A stretch of 64,000 nucleotides of DNA, taken from Ephemerocybe angulata. Its lineage: Eukaryota > Basidiomycota > Agaricomycetes > Agaricales > Psathyrellaceae. The notes beneath the pieces were generated by a model. That model was given only the letters and a program-made list of their open reading frames with translations. It was not told where the DNA came from and did no database searches. Shown piece by piece: positions 1 to 11,596 of the stretch (position 1 is its first letter; every line of letters starts with the position of its first letter). The position numbers and the translations under genes are program-made. The stretch is taken from positions 62,001-126,000 of the forward strand of contig JAACJK010000115.1 in NCBI GenBank assembly GCA_013368325.1. Direction: 5' to 3'.

Positions 1-3000
1 CTCTGGAAGCCATTGCTCGAAAATCCGTGCACGCAAGGCTTTCTGAAGCTCCGATAATGCGTGGACAAGCAGAGCATGGGCGTTGAGATCCTTTTTCTTG
101 TTGCTCGTAATGAGCTTGAGGCGCCGATCAAAGTGCGTTGCCAGTAACATCAGGAAGCTATCACCTGGAAGGAGGCTAAGAAACTTCGTGCGCATGTCCA
201 CCGTCCATAGAAGGTACGCTCGGAAGAAAAGCTCGATACCGTGATCCCAGAAGCACGAGTTCGGACTAAGCCATTTGAATGACTGGGTATATAGTGGAAG
301 GCGGGAAAGTGCTTCGAGGCCCATGTTAGTAGCAGGCTGCAGCTCCTTGAGAGCGCCAACAGTATCTGGAGCGCGGCCGTCGTTCTCGAAGAATTTGACC
401 TTTTTGGGTGCACGGTGCTCTCGAGGCCCCGATGGCGTGAAGTGCCCGGCTATATGTATTATCCTGTTAGTATATGGGCCCGAGTAAGTGGAATGGAACG
501 CACATTTGATCGACGCGAACTCCGAGTTAAAGTGTTTTACGTGCAGATATAACTTCCGTATTCCTTCGAGGAGATCGTTCCCACTTCCAACCGCATGGTT
601 GAGCAATGAATGCCCATGCTCTGCTGCGTTTGACGTCGAAGGTACTTTCTTAGCTACGTCGGGGTCAATCGTGCTTTTTGCTGGAAACACCATTCCCAAA
701 ATGGCGGGCTGGATCCACCAAGATAACCATCCAGCTGCATCCGGAAACTCTCGTCTGAAACGAGCCACCAAGAGGTCAAAATCGTCACTCGAGGTTTTCC
801 GTGATACCATCTTCCGCAGTATGTAAGCGAAGTCTGAGACACGGTTTTGGTCGACCAAAGCAGCTGTTTCCTGGACCCGCGTAGCCTGGGCCCAGAAGTG
901 ATACTCGCACCCAACCTCGAGTGACTTGGCCTCCTCACGGAGGTTAACCATTTGGGCTGCCTGCGCTTCCAGAGAAAGGTTCGAAAATTCCGGGATGGTA
1001 TGCGCAACAGCAACGGCATATTCCTCTGCATGCGCATTCCGCTGAGCTTGCGAGAAGTCCATGACCTATAGCAAAAATAAGCATTAGCGCATTAGCGTGT
1101 GCATGCGTTGCGGTTGCAGCAAGGCGACGTCAAGGCGACGTACATTGAGAAGGTATTCCTTTTTGAATGGAAGCCCGTCGCGCTGGACTTTGGCCATGAC
1201 AGCATCATTCAGATGCTTGAAGTGCGGGCGATGGTGGGCGGCGTCTTCACCAAAAACGAGGGTAAATAGAACTGGGACCCAAGCTTTCAGCGTCTCGCTG
1301 AATGCAGATGTTGAGAGAAGAACACCATCCTTGAAGTAAGAATGGTTTCCATCTGTTACAAAGCCGTGTCGAGAGCCAACAGTGTCTTTGTCGAGTACCC
1401 AGTCATCGACAGTCGCCTCCAGCACCGAGTTCATAAATGCTGTCCGGAAAATGAATAATCCTTGGTCATGTAGCTGCGAGAATATCAGAAACGGCTCCCC
1501 GAGCTCGCTGTTAAGACCTAGAATTTGTTTTATTGTGGCCCCAGCAGTAGTGTTCTTCGGCGTTGTGTTCGTAACTCCAGTCCGAGCCTGGCTCTTGGCG
1601 ACGAAGTACCGAGCGGCGCTGGGATTAGCAAGAGCAGGCGCAATGTCGGGCAAGGGCACGGATCCAGGATTCAGATCACCGGTGCGAAGAGCGTGAACTG
1701 TTGCATTCGCCCCTCCACGCACGACTTGAGCATCGAGTTGAGCAGTTTCTGAAACAGAGAGGTGGCTCGTGGGTGGGCGTGGGTGGTCGTGATATCCTTC
1801 GTGCTCCCAGCGGAAGTATTCTTCACCAGTCTTGATGTCCTTTGCACGATACCGATGGCACCTGGCGGCACAGTCATGGTGGACAAGTGGACCGGACCCG
1901 CATAGGGCGCAGCCGGCGTGAATTTGCTTCTCCTGAGTGCTGGGATCGGTTTTGGGCTTCACTGGGCGTACACAGGCCGGATTGGGGCATACGTCAACCC
2001 CAAGACACTTGCTCGTCTTCGCTTTTCCAATGGCAACGGAGTATTCGGTGGCTTTGCGGTTCCAGTTGCTTGTACCATAAGAACGGAACTGCCACTTCGC
2101 CTGGTCGTTATTTGGCTTTGCTTCGTCCTCTGTTTCGAATTTTCGAACTCGTTTCCCATTCGGCCAGTCGTATAGGACAGTTCCTAGTATATTTTAGAGC
2201 ATTATATCGACGTAGGCACTGTAGACGTACCAGGTTCCGCTGTACATATTCCCTCTTCCTCCGGTTCTCCTTCTGAGTCCGAACTCGAATCCGATGCCAT
2301 GCTAACCTTCTGCTTTGCCTCTAGTGCTGCCTGAGATTCGTCCCTAGCTTGCGGCACCTTTTTGCGACTGTCTGCGGCTGGGGGTTTCGCGATTTTTGCT
2401 TGTTCGGGCACGGGTAAGCGCTGTCTGGTTGCGGCGGGTTGAACGGTCTCGATGGTCGGCATTTTGGGTGGTTGCGTCGCTTCAGGCGGGTTAAACGAAG
2501 GCATAGGTACTCCAACATTGTATACTCCTGGATTTCCATAACCTAGACACACCAGAACGAAGATTATCAGCCTAGCATTGCTTGAGCCCTGAAGTTAGAA
2601 CTCACCATTCATGTACGGTGCCGAAACAGACATGTATTGGCTTGGATGGTACCCATGGAGCATCATATGGGGTGGTGGTTGCGCATACGGACCGTATATA
2701 TGCCCTGGAGGGGCAGCGGGTTGGTACATTGGAGGATATTGCATGGGATGGTGCTGATACTGCGGCTGGTTCACAACGGGCACTGGCGGTGCTTGTTGCT
2801 GTTGCTCGTCCTCCGAAAAGAAGGCAAAAAGCGCCCTTTTGAGTCTCTTCATGTCTTGATGATCTGTGTAAGGCAAAACGTGCGTTATTAGAGGTTGTCG
2901 AGTCCTCAAAATCTTTGGAGCGAGGCGCCTAATCGGGAACGGAAGCTTATAATGGCCCAGCAAAACATCGCTCCAAGAATCAAAGTCTGTAGGCGAAAGC

Positions 3001-3014
3001 GCATATATTGGGTC
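1..3014 (-). CDS. GCM/WRKY-type zinc-finger MULE transposase, 3' end off the left edge
   Basis: Five exons can be joined in frame: about 3014-2606, 2542-2231, 2183-1144, 1065-504 and 449 to beyond 1, with introns of 47-78 nt and GTACGT, GTGAGT or GTGCGT donors. The product starts with a Pro/Gln/Tyr-rich N-terminus (2.85-2.6 kb) and an acidic linker. It continues with a WRKY-GCM1-type zinc-binding domain (2.18-1.75 kb; Cys-x4-Cys, CALCG, HHDC and the closing HEGYHDH), then an RNase H-fold transposase. Candidate catalytic Asp residues lie in VTDGNHSYF (about 1350) and VMDFSQAQ (about 1060). The downstream segment TSNAAEHGHSLLNHAV is typical of this fungal family, from memory. WRKY-GCM1 fingers on MULE transposases are known in fungi. 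All exons seen are open. The true start is unresolved because an upstream exon beyond 3014 is likely and I found no convincing ATG exon. No terminal inverted repeats were found. Confidence 0.75.
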
Positions 3015-3467
3015 TATAATGTATAGATACAGTCTCTAGAAACCTGTTAACACCAATATACCAGCCATACTCGAGGTGGACGACTTACCACAGCCCACCC
3101 CGCCCCTATTGAGGGTCACCACCGGCCATCAATCCTGTTCCCCAAGCCCATGCCCAACCCTCCGTCTTGCGCCCCTCTCCAAGCCTCAAGAATGTTTTCG
3201 AGATACACTGGGTATCTGCTGGTTGAGTGGATGTTGGTCCTTGGTGCTCGCTGTTGTGGTGGTAGGCAGTCAGAATCGACGATGTCGTTGCGGCGCTTTG
3301 CGTCACCTCAGACAATTCCCACAGTCATTTAACCTCTCCGCTGATCAAGGACAGGCTGGGCTGGAAGAACGATGCACTATATCTTATCTACTGAGTACTG
3401 AACATCCTCAACACCTTATTATACCCCCGTGTCCTCCCCCAGAAGCCCTACGCAAAACACGCAACCT

Positions 3468-3531
3468 CACGCAAGTCACCGCAAATACCGAAAATCTTGC
3501 GGCAATCAAGGCATTTGCGGTAACTTGCGTG
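3468..3531. repeat. 22-nt inverted repeat (snap-back MITE-like hairpin)
   Basis: The arms at 3468-3489 and 3510-3531 are reverse complements with two mismatches, separated by 20 nt. Copies of the motif CGCAAG/CTTGCG continue on both sides (about 3450-3590), so a larger foldback element is possible. No coding content was seen. Confidence 0.6.
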
Positions 3532-3592
3532 TTATATACCGCAAGGCCATCAACGCAAGCTACCGCAACGCAACGCAAAAACATGAACCACC

Positions 3593-4021
3593 GTATATAC
3601 AGTGTAATACAGATCGATCCTTTGCAGTTTGCCGTGGATTACAGTTACGAACACGCACCTAGACGGCTAAAGCCTTCCCTTTCGCCCTCAATCCAAGAGG
3701 TCCCCCCTTCTCCGAGCTCTTCACCTCGATATGTCGAGTGCCGCCACCAGCCCAGTTCATGCACCATCCCCTGTAGCTTCCGTGTCGCAACGCGTCGCTT
3801 CCTTCAAGTGCTTGACTGAAGCCTCAAGGTCGATTAGACATATTTGAGAGGGCTTTCTACCAAGAGGCGTTCCAGTTTCTTCATTTGAGCATCGTCGTGG
3901 TCGTGGTCATGGTCGTGGTCGTGGTCGTGGTGAAAGGCCAAGGACGGAACCAGCGCACACGGCAGCAGCAAATTTCCACGCTGCCGATCCGGCCCGCCTA
4001 CAACCGACCGGCGCTTATTCC
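3593..4021 (+). repeat. Dispersed repeat R, copy 1
   Basis: This shares extended similarity, in the same orientation, with 35159-35645. Common landmarks are TATATACAGTG at the left end, the block around CCTTCCC..CCCTCAATCCAAGAGGTC, and the block from CAGTTTCTTCAT to CCGGCGCTTATT. A short (CGTGGT)n microsatellite lies at about 3893-3933 inside it. No protein-coding frame is conserved between the two copies, so the forward frame across 3076-3819 is not treated as a gene. The nature of the repeat is unknown. Confidence 0.7.
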
Positions 4022-5111
4022 CAGCAGATCAAACGCAACAAGGCTCCTTTCCTTCACCCATCCCCCAGTCCTCGTCACACCCGTCCTCCTTCACTGTCCT
4101 TCATACAAGCCCCCTCCGCCGGCCGCAGGTTTGTGGATGAATGGATGGAACGATACACGTCAGGCGGGGGGATGTGCCGACGGCGATAGTCAACTAGGTG
4201 GTGTTCAGTCTGTACACCCTCAACTATAGCACCCTCTAACTTCGAATACGTTGAACTCAGCCTTGCGTATTTGATACCGCCAATCATATTACCATGCTTT
4301 CTTCGAGTCCAAACCTAGTGTCCAAACCGAACACCGGCTCCCCTCGTTCCACATCTTCGACCGGTTGGGAACACTGGGCTCAGAGCGCCCCTATCTCTCT
4401 CTCTCTTCCGACAGTCAGTCGTCGATCGTCTACTGCCTCACACTTACAACTCCTCCCCGCTCCGTTTTACCGCCGTCGTCATTCTGTCAACTGCAGCTTT
4501 ATCCCCGCGTTAGTCTCTGCGGCACTCCTCCGCTCAACCACCATCCGATACTGGATGCTCAGCACTCAGCTCCGCCGAGGGGCCGCCGTCACCATGCTCG
4601 AACTGGATGTCAAACCACTCTCCTCCCGATTCCCGTCGGATAGTTGCGGATGTCGATCAAGATGGATTGGCAGGTCGGGGCGATGTGCATTGTACATGTA
4701 GAATCCTGAGGCATGCCGGTCGATCGCTGTCCTCTCCCTCCTCGCCTGCCACACCCTGAGATCGACGGAATACTCACTTTCCTCTCGCACTTCGAGACGG
4801 ACGCGCGTGGCCAGGTACCGATACCTCACGAACATTGCCAAGTGAGGATCCGTAGAGATGGATTCTTGTCGGTCGAAATGAGCGATGTGATGCGCGGATA
4901 GTCTAGGTGCGTCAAGTTGTTCTCACTACATCCTCCACTGTAGCGCGTTCTTACCCGCTTGGCACAGGTTAAACTTAGCTTTGCTGTCACTTGCGTCTCC
5001 CTCGTCGACCCCGTCTGTGTGAATCGCGTATTTGGCATGGGCCCAGGCGCAGACACCGTCACGTTGTGGCGCATGCCAGCTCCTCGCGGTTTTCACGACT
5101 TCGGCTAACGG
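4022..5111. other. Intergenic, no supported gene
   Basis: Open frames are short and low in complexity, and none shows a recognisable domain or a convincing splice structure. Confidence 0.5.
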
Positions 5112-5575
5112 CGACGCTCGACTATCGACGGCTAGAGCTCGGAATTTGGGGGAATCCCTGGGCCGAGGGCCCAAGGGATGGCCGTAGCTCTCTAGGTGTG
5201 CGTTCTTCTAACTATAATCAGCGGCAAACTGTGAGCTGATAGGAGCGTAGTATTGATCTGTACTCTGCCGTATTTTCCGCAAAGCACGCCTCTATTGTCA
5301 TTGCAAGTTGCCTATATTCCGACCACGGCGCTCGACTATCGATGGGTAGAGCTTGGACAATGATGGGACCTCTTGGACTGAGGGCCCAAGGGAGGCCATC
5401 GCTGCCTAGGTGTGTGTTCGTACCTACAACGCGGCGAACTGTGAGCTAATATGAGCGTAGTGTCAATCTGTATGTCCTAGGTTGTATAATCTCATAGCTC
5501 AATCAATGCACCCCCGCCGTATTCCCCAAAAAAGACGCGTGTATTCTCATTGCTAGCGCCCAATCTTCCGACTAC
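5112..5575 (+). repeat. Tandem duplication, units of about 215 and 245 bp
   Basis: Two head-to-tail copies (about 5112-5326 and 5327-5575) share the ordered landmarks GCTCGACTATCGA, GGGCCCAAGGGA, CTAGGTGTG, AACTGTGAGCT, GAGCGTAGT and GCCGTATT. The copies have diverged by point changes, and the second contains a longer 3' part. No coding potential is visible. Confidence 0.75.
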
Positions 5576-6229
5576 CTCCATCTCAGAGCCCCCTTCGACA
5601 CCGTGTGTTTGTACGATGGCCCTCCTCCCATGGACCACGCTTCGTGAGGTGCTGAACGATATCATGAGGGAATTGAGGGATACCTGAGCAAACGGGCGTG
5701 GCGGGGGACTGCAATTGTTCAGCTTTTCGAGTTCGTGGATTGGATTGGTTTGCTGGTGTCAGTATGGTCCGTAATCGCGCGGATCGACTCCCGGCGCCGG
5801 TGGAGATGAACGCAGAGAGCGTAGAGGGTTTGATTGCGTTTGGGGTTACAGGCAGACGGGAGCGTCCGCGTGTAGCTGGTATCAGGTTCGTGGGCATTCG
5901 TCGCTCATCGCCTGTCATACTCTAATATTCGAGTATAGTCCACCGCTCATTTCGCTCGAAGCATCTGAATAATGAAGACCAGGAGCAGTTTACCGGTGTC
6001 AGGCATAGCGGACCCCAGCTTGGCAGGATTGAAGCGCATTTGTCCGCTTATATCCCCGCTTCCTACCCCACCATATAAGTACTAAGTTCCTTCCTTCCCA
6101 TAGCTTCAACGGCGGACCTACACAGAAGAATTATGGTACGTTCAATTGACATTCCGAACTGAAGGCAACCTTCTCTCGCTCGAGTACTTACTCGTTCGGG
6201 AGGGTGTTTTAGTATGGCGGCTCAGTTGA
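5576..6229. other. Intergenic, no supported gene
   Basis: Open frames on both strands near 5583-5925 are GC-rich mirror frames without recognisable features. Confidence 0.4.
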
Positions 6230-7127
6230 GAGTGGATAGAGAGATATGTTCATCGCCCGAAGCGCGGCCAGTTCACCATCTGAAGATCCCATATCTAGGC
6301 GTGTATACATACACAAACCCCTCATTCTGTTACCTGTGTACCATCTAGTATATCGTTTGAGGGTACAAAAATCCAACTCAAGGGTGTGGCGTAGAGGCTA
6401 TGGCACACGCATGCCGCAGGCTGTGACTTCCCACATCCGCCAAATGAAATAGGCGCCCATGATACAGCATTTTACAGTCTCATTTACGCATGTTGCGAGT
6501 TTACATTTATCGCTGCAAGATCACCGTCTGTCTCTGCGTCCTGAGCCTCACGCACCCTATATCAAATTTTAAAATCGGACATGTTTACCAGTTACTACGT
6601 CGTCTCGCACTACGATTCCCCCAGCGGGCCAGCGTTGGTCTGGCACCGCCCTGTTCCTGTGCGTTCGGGATAGGAAATGGTTTAATTTTAGCCCAACACC
6701 GCCTTGTCAAGGCTGTAAAAGCCAGGCTGATCCACGCCGGGTCGCACTGTCGTCGCCCACCCTGAATTGGAGACGGAGAGTACGAGATAGATACTCGTAC
6801 GGTTTCATTGTAGGCAAAACTTGGAAAGGAGTGCGGGCCTATCGATTGAGTATCCGGAAAGGACATCGTCCAATGTGCATAATCTCCTATCAAATACGGG
6901 TCGTATCGCAGAATTCGAAGGCTATGAGCTAGCTATGAACATAAGTAGTTAGATGAATGAATCGTGGCTGTACAACCGAGATAACAATTAATTTTGCGTT
7001 ATACGAGTGGTGATGCTGTGGAGGGGCTTATCTGTGATCGCCCATAAGCGCCTTCCTTTCAGCTTGGTATATATTGCTATGTACGCTAAGGCCCATCGCA
7101 CCTACTCTCCATCACGACTTATTGGCC
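6230..7127 (+). repeat. Segmental duplicate: 5' flank of TPR-CHAT copy A
   Basis: The reverse complement of 28600-27600 matches this stretch in patches. Examples are the block with CAGCCTGCGGCATGCGTG in the 28.3-28.6 kb copy (its complement near 6415), and the promoter-proximal CCCATAAGCGCCTTCCTTTC, also present upstream of copy B. It therefore represents the ancestral upstream region of the TPR-CHAT family and probably carries its promoter. Confidence 0.6.
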
Positions 7128-10100
7128 ATGGGTCAGGAAAGGTATGTCTGAGCCGGTTATTTGCCTCATTAAGGATTAAATGTGACATATCGACAGCAGC
7201 TCGCTCGTCACTGACGGGGCACCAAGAAGAAGGTGGGTCAGACTCAATGCCTAGCGACATGAGATCGTTACGCTGACAGCACCACTCAAAGCCAGCTTCT
7301 TATGACAGGTAATTCACTTGCGTGGCACATAGCTGGATATCCACTGCCATTTTAACTAATGCGACTTCGCCAGAGATCGTTTTTGAGCGTACCGACAGTA
7401 TCGAAGGTGGGGGAACGTCACTAGACCTCTTGGAGCTCTGTGTACTTGAAACTCCTGGCGTAGGGCAGGTGAAGAACTACACACTTGTCAGCGCCTCACC
7501 AGGGCGCTGGGAAGTCAATGGTTTTATTGAAATGTAAGTGGCTACCATTTTGAATTGAGGGTCGACGATTGATTTCTTATCTAAAGTGGTCCTGCGACGG
7601 ACGCGATGGACTGCATCATTAAGAGCCACACTGGGGACGACATCGGCTTCCTCCACGTGAATGTAAAAGAGATGCGAGGCGATAGTGTGAATTCTGACAA
7701 CGGTGAGTCCTCTGGACTTTATTGATTGAGACAACGTTAAGTGATGACATTTTCAGAGCTCAGGCGAATGGTGGAGATGTGCGATGACCAAATAGAGTTG
7801 ACTATGAGGTGGAAAGCTGTGGAGACATTATTGGACAATGTCCGGGTTGACGACGGTGAGCAGCTTCATGGTTAAAATGGCGCATAAAATCGTTTAATAT
7901 GACAATCAAGATGTGGCGGCCCAGCTCAAGGACTATGCTGCTGATCAATGGGAGATTTTTGAACACACTGGGGAACTGTCGGCCCTGAACGACAGCATTT
8001 CATGTGTGCGGCAAGTGGTTGGTCTCACTCCCCAGGGCCATGCCAATCTGCCGAGATGTCTCAGTGACCTGCGAAGTATGCTCTGCAGTCGCTTTGAGCT
8101 GACGGGTGAGCTCTCGGATATTGTGGAAGCAATTGGAGTCCAGAAGAGGGCTGTGGGGCTCACCCCTCAGGGCCATGCCGATCTGCCAGCCATTCTCAAC
8201 AACCTTGGAAGCTCGCTTACCCGCCGCTTTGAGAGAACGGGTGAGCTCTCAGACATCACAGATGCCATAGAGGTCCAGCAAAAAGCCGTGGATTTCACCC
8301 CTCAGGGCCATGATCCCGATCTGCTGGGCCGACTCAATGATCTTGGAGGTTCGCTCACTCATCGCTTTGAGCGAACGGGTGAACTCTCGGACCTTGTGGA
8401 TGCCATCACGGTCCGGCATAAAGCTGTAGAGATCGCCCCTCAGGGCCATGCCCATCTGCCAGCCATGCTCAACAACCTCGGAAATTCACTCGCCAGTCGC
8501 TTTGAGCGGACAGGTGAGCTCTCGGACATTGTGGATGCCATCATAGTCCAGGAGAAGGCCGTGGAGCTCAGCCCCCAGGGTCATCCTAATCTGCCACTTG
8601 TGCTCAGTAGCCTCGGACAGTCGCTCATACATCGCTTTGAGCGAACGGGTCAGCTCTCGGACATCGCATATGCCATCGAGGTCGAGCAGAAAGCCGTGGA
8701 GATCACCCCTCAGGGCCATCCCGATTTGCGAGGCCGACTCAACGATCTCGGAAGTGCGTTCACCATTCGCTTTGAACGGATGGGTGAGCTCTCGGACGTT
8801 GTGGAGGCCATTGTAGTCCTACAAAAAGCTGTGGAGCTCACTCCCACGGGTGATGCCAATCTTCCAATTCTGCTTACCAGCCTCGGAAGTTCACTCGCTC
8901 GTCGCTTTGAGCGAACTGGTGAGCTCTCGGACCTCACTGATGCCATCAAGGTCCAGCAGAAAGCCGTGCAGCTCACCCCTCAGGGCCATCCCAATCTGCC
9001 TGGCCGACTCAACAATCTTGGAGCCTCGTTCGCCCGTCGCTTTGAGCAGATGGGTGAGCTCTCGGACATTGCGGATGCCATCGTGGTTCGACAGAAAGCC
9101 GTGGAGCTCACTCCCGAGGGTGATACCATTCTGCCACTAGTGCTCAACAGCCTCGGGAATTCACTCACCCAACGCTTTGAGCAAACAGGTGAGCTCTCGG
9201 ACATTACAGACGCCATGACCGTGCAGCGTAAAGCTCTGGAGCTCACCCCTCATGGTCATCCCGATCTGCCTGGACGACTCAACAGTCTTGGAGTTTCGTT
9301 CACCCGCCGCTTTGAGCGGATGGGCGAGCTCTCAGACATTACGGAGGCCATCGTACTCCAACAGAAATCCGTGGAACTCACTCCCCAGGGTCACGCCAGC
9401 CTGCCCGGCCGACTCAACAACCTGGGAGGCTCATTCCACTACCGTTTTCGTTCAAGTGGTGAAATCGGAGATCTGGAAGAAGCCATATCCCGTTATAAAA
9501 CCGCTTCAACCTCCAGTGTTAGCTCTCCGCGAGCTAAGCTCGATGCAGCTCAGCGTTGGGCTCGTATATTGATTCAGTATGATCCCCAATCGCCCGAGCT
9601 CATTCCAGCTTTCGACACGGCATTGGGCTTGGTCGCTATGGTTGCAGGGCTCGAACAGACTGTACGAGGCCGGTATACCAGACTTGGAGACACGTCGGGC
9701 CTCGCTCTCGGGGCTGCTGCGGCTGCATGCGCACTGGATAGGCCGGATAAGGCGTTGGAGTGGCTCGAACAAGGTCGTTGCCTTGTCTGGAATCAACTGA
9801 ACAACCTCCGCACCCCGCTCGACGACCTACGGATACAAGATGACACTCTTGCCCAAGAGATTGCGAATGTAGCCAAGGAACTCGAGACTGCTGGATCATC
9901 TCGTGTCCAATCCCACGTTGACATGTCGTTATCGGAAAAATTCCTCTAGAGGACGAGGCTCGTGCCCATCTGGATCTTGCGAAGAAGTGGGACGCTCTCC
10001 TCGAAAAGGCAAGGGCTATACCTGGCTTTGAATCTTTCCTCATGCCACGACCATGCTCCGACATCATGTCGCATCTCCCGGAGTCAGGCCCGATTATCGT

Positions 10101-11311
10101 CATCAACGTCGATCGGCGTCGTTGTGATGCACTTGCGCTCCTAGCCGGAATGGACGAGCCCCTCCACATCCCCCTTCCCATTTTCTCAATCGATAAAGCC
10201 AGGAAGTATCGCACCATATTTGATACTCAGCTACGTGCTCGTAAGCTGCGTGCTCGTGAAGTACAGGTGACGGTGACCCTGTCCACCGACGATGAACTCT
10301 CAATGCGAGGTATCAGGTCGGCGGCCATTGGAGAGGGTGGCGAGGATCTATCAGTCTATCGCGCTCTCCAGGGTCTGTGGGAGGAGGTCGTGAAGCCAAT
10401 TTTGGACGCTCTGGGAGTCTCAGTAAGTCTCGTCCCTGAAATTCCACCTCTAAAGCTATGACTGACGATTCTGATAGCGCGTGGATCAAGCCTCCCGCGA
10501 GGAGCCTCCGAGAGTCTGGTGGTGCCCAACCGGCCCCCTATCGTTCCTCCCTCTTCATGCGGCTGGAATATATCGAGGTGAAAATGCGGAAAGCGTCTTC
10601 GAATACGTCGTATCATCGTACACACCGACTGTCACCGCCATAACCGACCGAGTAAAGAATCCTCACTCTATTGACTCGGATGCATCGGGGCTATTCCTGA
10701 CGAGCCAACCGAGCGCACCAAACGCTTCGCCAATCCCAGGTACTACGAAGGAGGTGCAATCCATCTTCCAACGCGCCGAAGAGAGCGGGGTGAGGACGTC
10801 TAAGCTGGAAGGGAACGAGATGTCGGTCGCAGCATGTCTTGATCGAATGAAAGAGTTCAGCAGCATCCATCTGGCCTGTCATGGATCCCAAAACGCCGCG
10901 GAGCCACTACAAAGTCGCTTCCTTTTCCACCAAGGGGACCTCGAGCTTGGTACCATCTTAAAGTCCAATCTCAAAAACGCCGACCTTGCTTTCCTATCGG
11001 CATGTCAGACGAGCACGGGTCAGGAAGCGCTCTCGGATGAAGCTGTTCATCTCGCTGCTGGGATGCTCGCTGCTGGATACCGTAGGGTCATCGGGACGAT
11101 GTGGTCGATTGGGGATGCACCGGCACAGGAAGTCGCCACCGCCTTCTACGAGTATTTATTCACCCACCGTGATGAAGCCAGCGGTTCCGCCTTTGATGGG
11201 GCTCCCTCCGCTGTCGCTCTACACCGCGCCACGCAGCAGCTGCGCCTCAGTCTCAATGACTCGGAGCACTCTCTACTCACCTGGATTCCATTCGTCCATT
11301 TTGGCCTATAA
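7128..11311 (+). CDS. TPR-CHAT caspase-like protein, copy A (5' end and one internal site damaged)
   Basis: Exons 7374-7533, 7587-7702, 7757-7855, 7911-10422 and 10478-11311 join in consistent phase. A first exon ends at 7308. The N-terminus is a small beta-rich domain of unknown name. It is followed by 12 TPR-like units of about 42 residues (7.93-9.49 kb; consensus GELSDIxDAIxVQQKAVELT). The C-terminal CHAT domain (10.48-11.31 kb) has the catalytic His in ACHGS and Cys in SACQTS, as in separase/caspase-clan proteases. Two defects are visible. Relative to copies B and C the first exon has indels after the homologous ATG at 7128, so a start at 7302 may be used. At about 9940 the frame ends in TAG and resumes one base out, although a 47-nt intron (9903-9949) would also rescue it. 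The likely role is regulated proteolysis or cell death, which is inference. Confidence 0.8.
7930..9487 (+). repeat. Array of 12 near-identical TPR units
   Basis: About 126-129-bp coding repeats each encode GELSD-x-DAI-x-QKAVELTPQGH-x-LPxxLNNLGxSxxRRFERT-like segments. The terminal unit (GEIGDLEEAI) has diverged most. DNA-level similarity between units is high, implying recent unit duplication or gene conversion. Copy B has about 10 units, so unit number varies. Confidence 0.85.
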
Positions 11312-11491
11312 TTTTCCCGCCATTTGTTCTATGAACGTCCCCGCTTTTTTACTATGAACTTTGTGCTTCCACAGCCCCCGCGACCCTTGACTCTGTTCCT
11401 TGTTATTTCCTCTGCGTCTCATTGCTCGAGTCTGGATGCTTCCGACTTACCTTTCCTACCCTTCTGTACCTGCCGTGTCAATTCACTCGTC

Positions 11492-11507
11492 GTAATGATC
11501 GCCGCAC
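11492..11507 (+). repeat. LINE target-site duplication, left
   Basis: GTAATGATCGCCGCAC is repeated exactly at 17296-17311, flanking the LINE and its poly(A) tail. Confidence 0.95.
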
Positions 11508-11596
11508 CCGGTCCGCACCCCCACAGGGCAGTGCGGCGCCCCCAAAATACTACTGCGGGCGCTGACCTTCCGCGCGCTCATCCGCCACCAAGGCCT

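Noticed and set aside
3076..3819. 247-codon forward open frame
   Set aside because: It overlaps repeat R and the foldback, and the frame is not kept in the second R copy. Composition looks non-coding.
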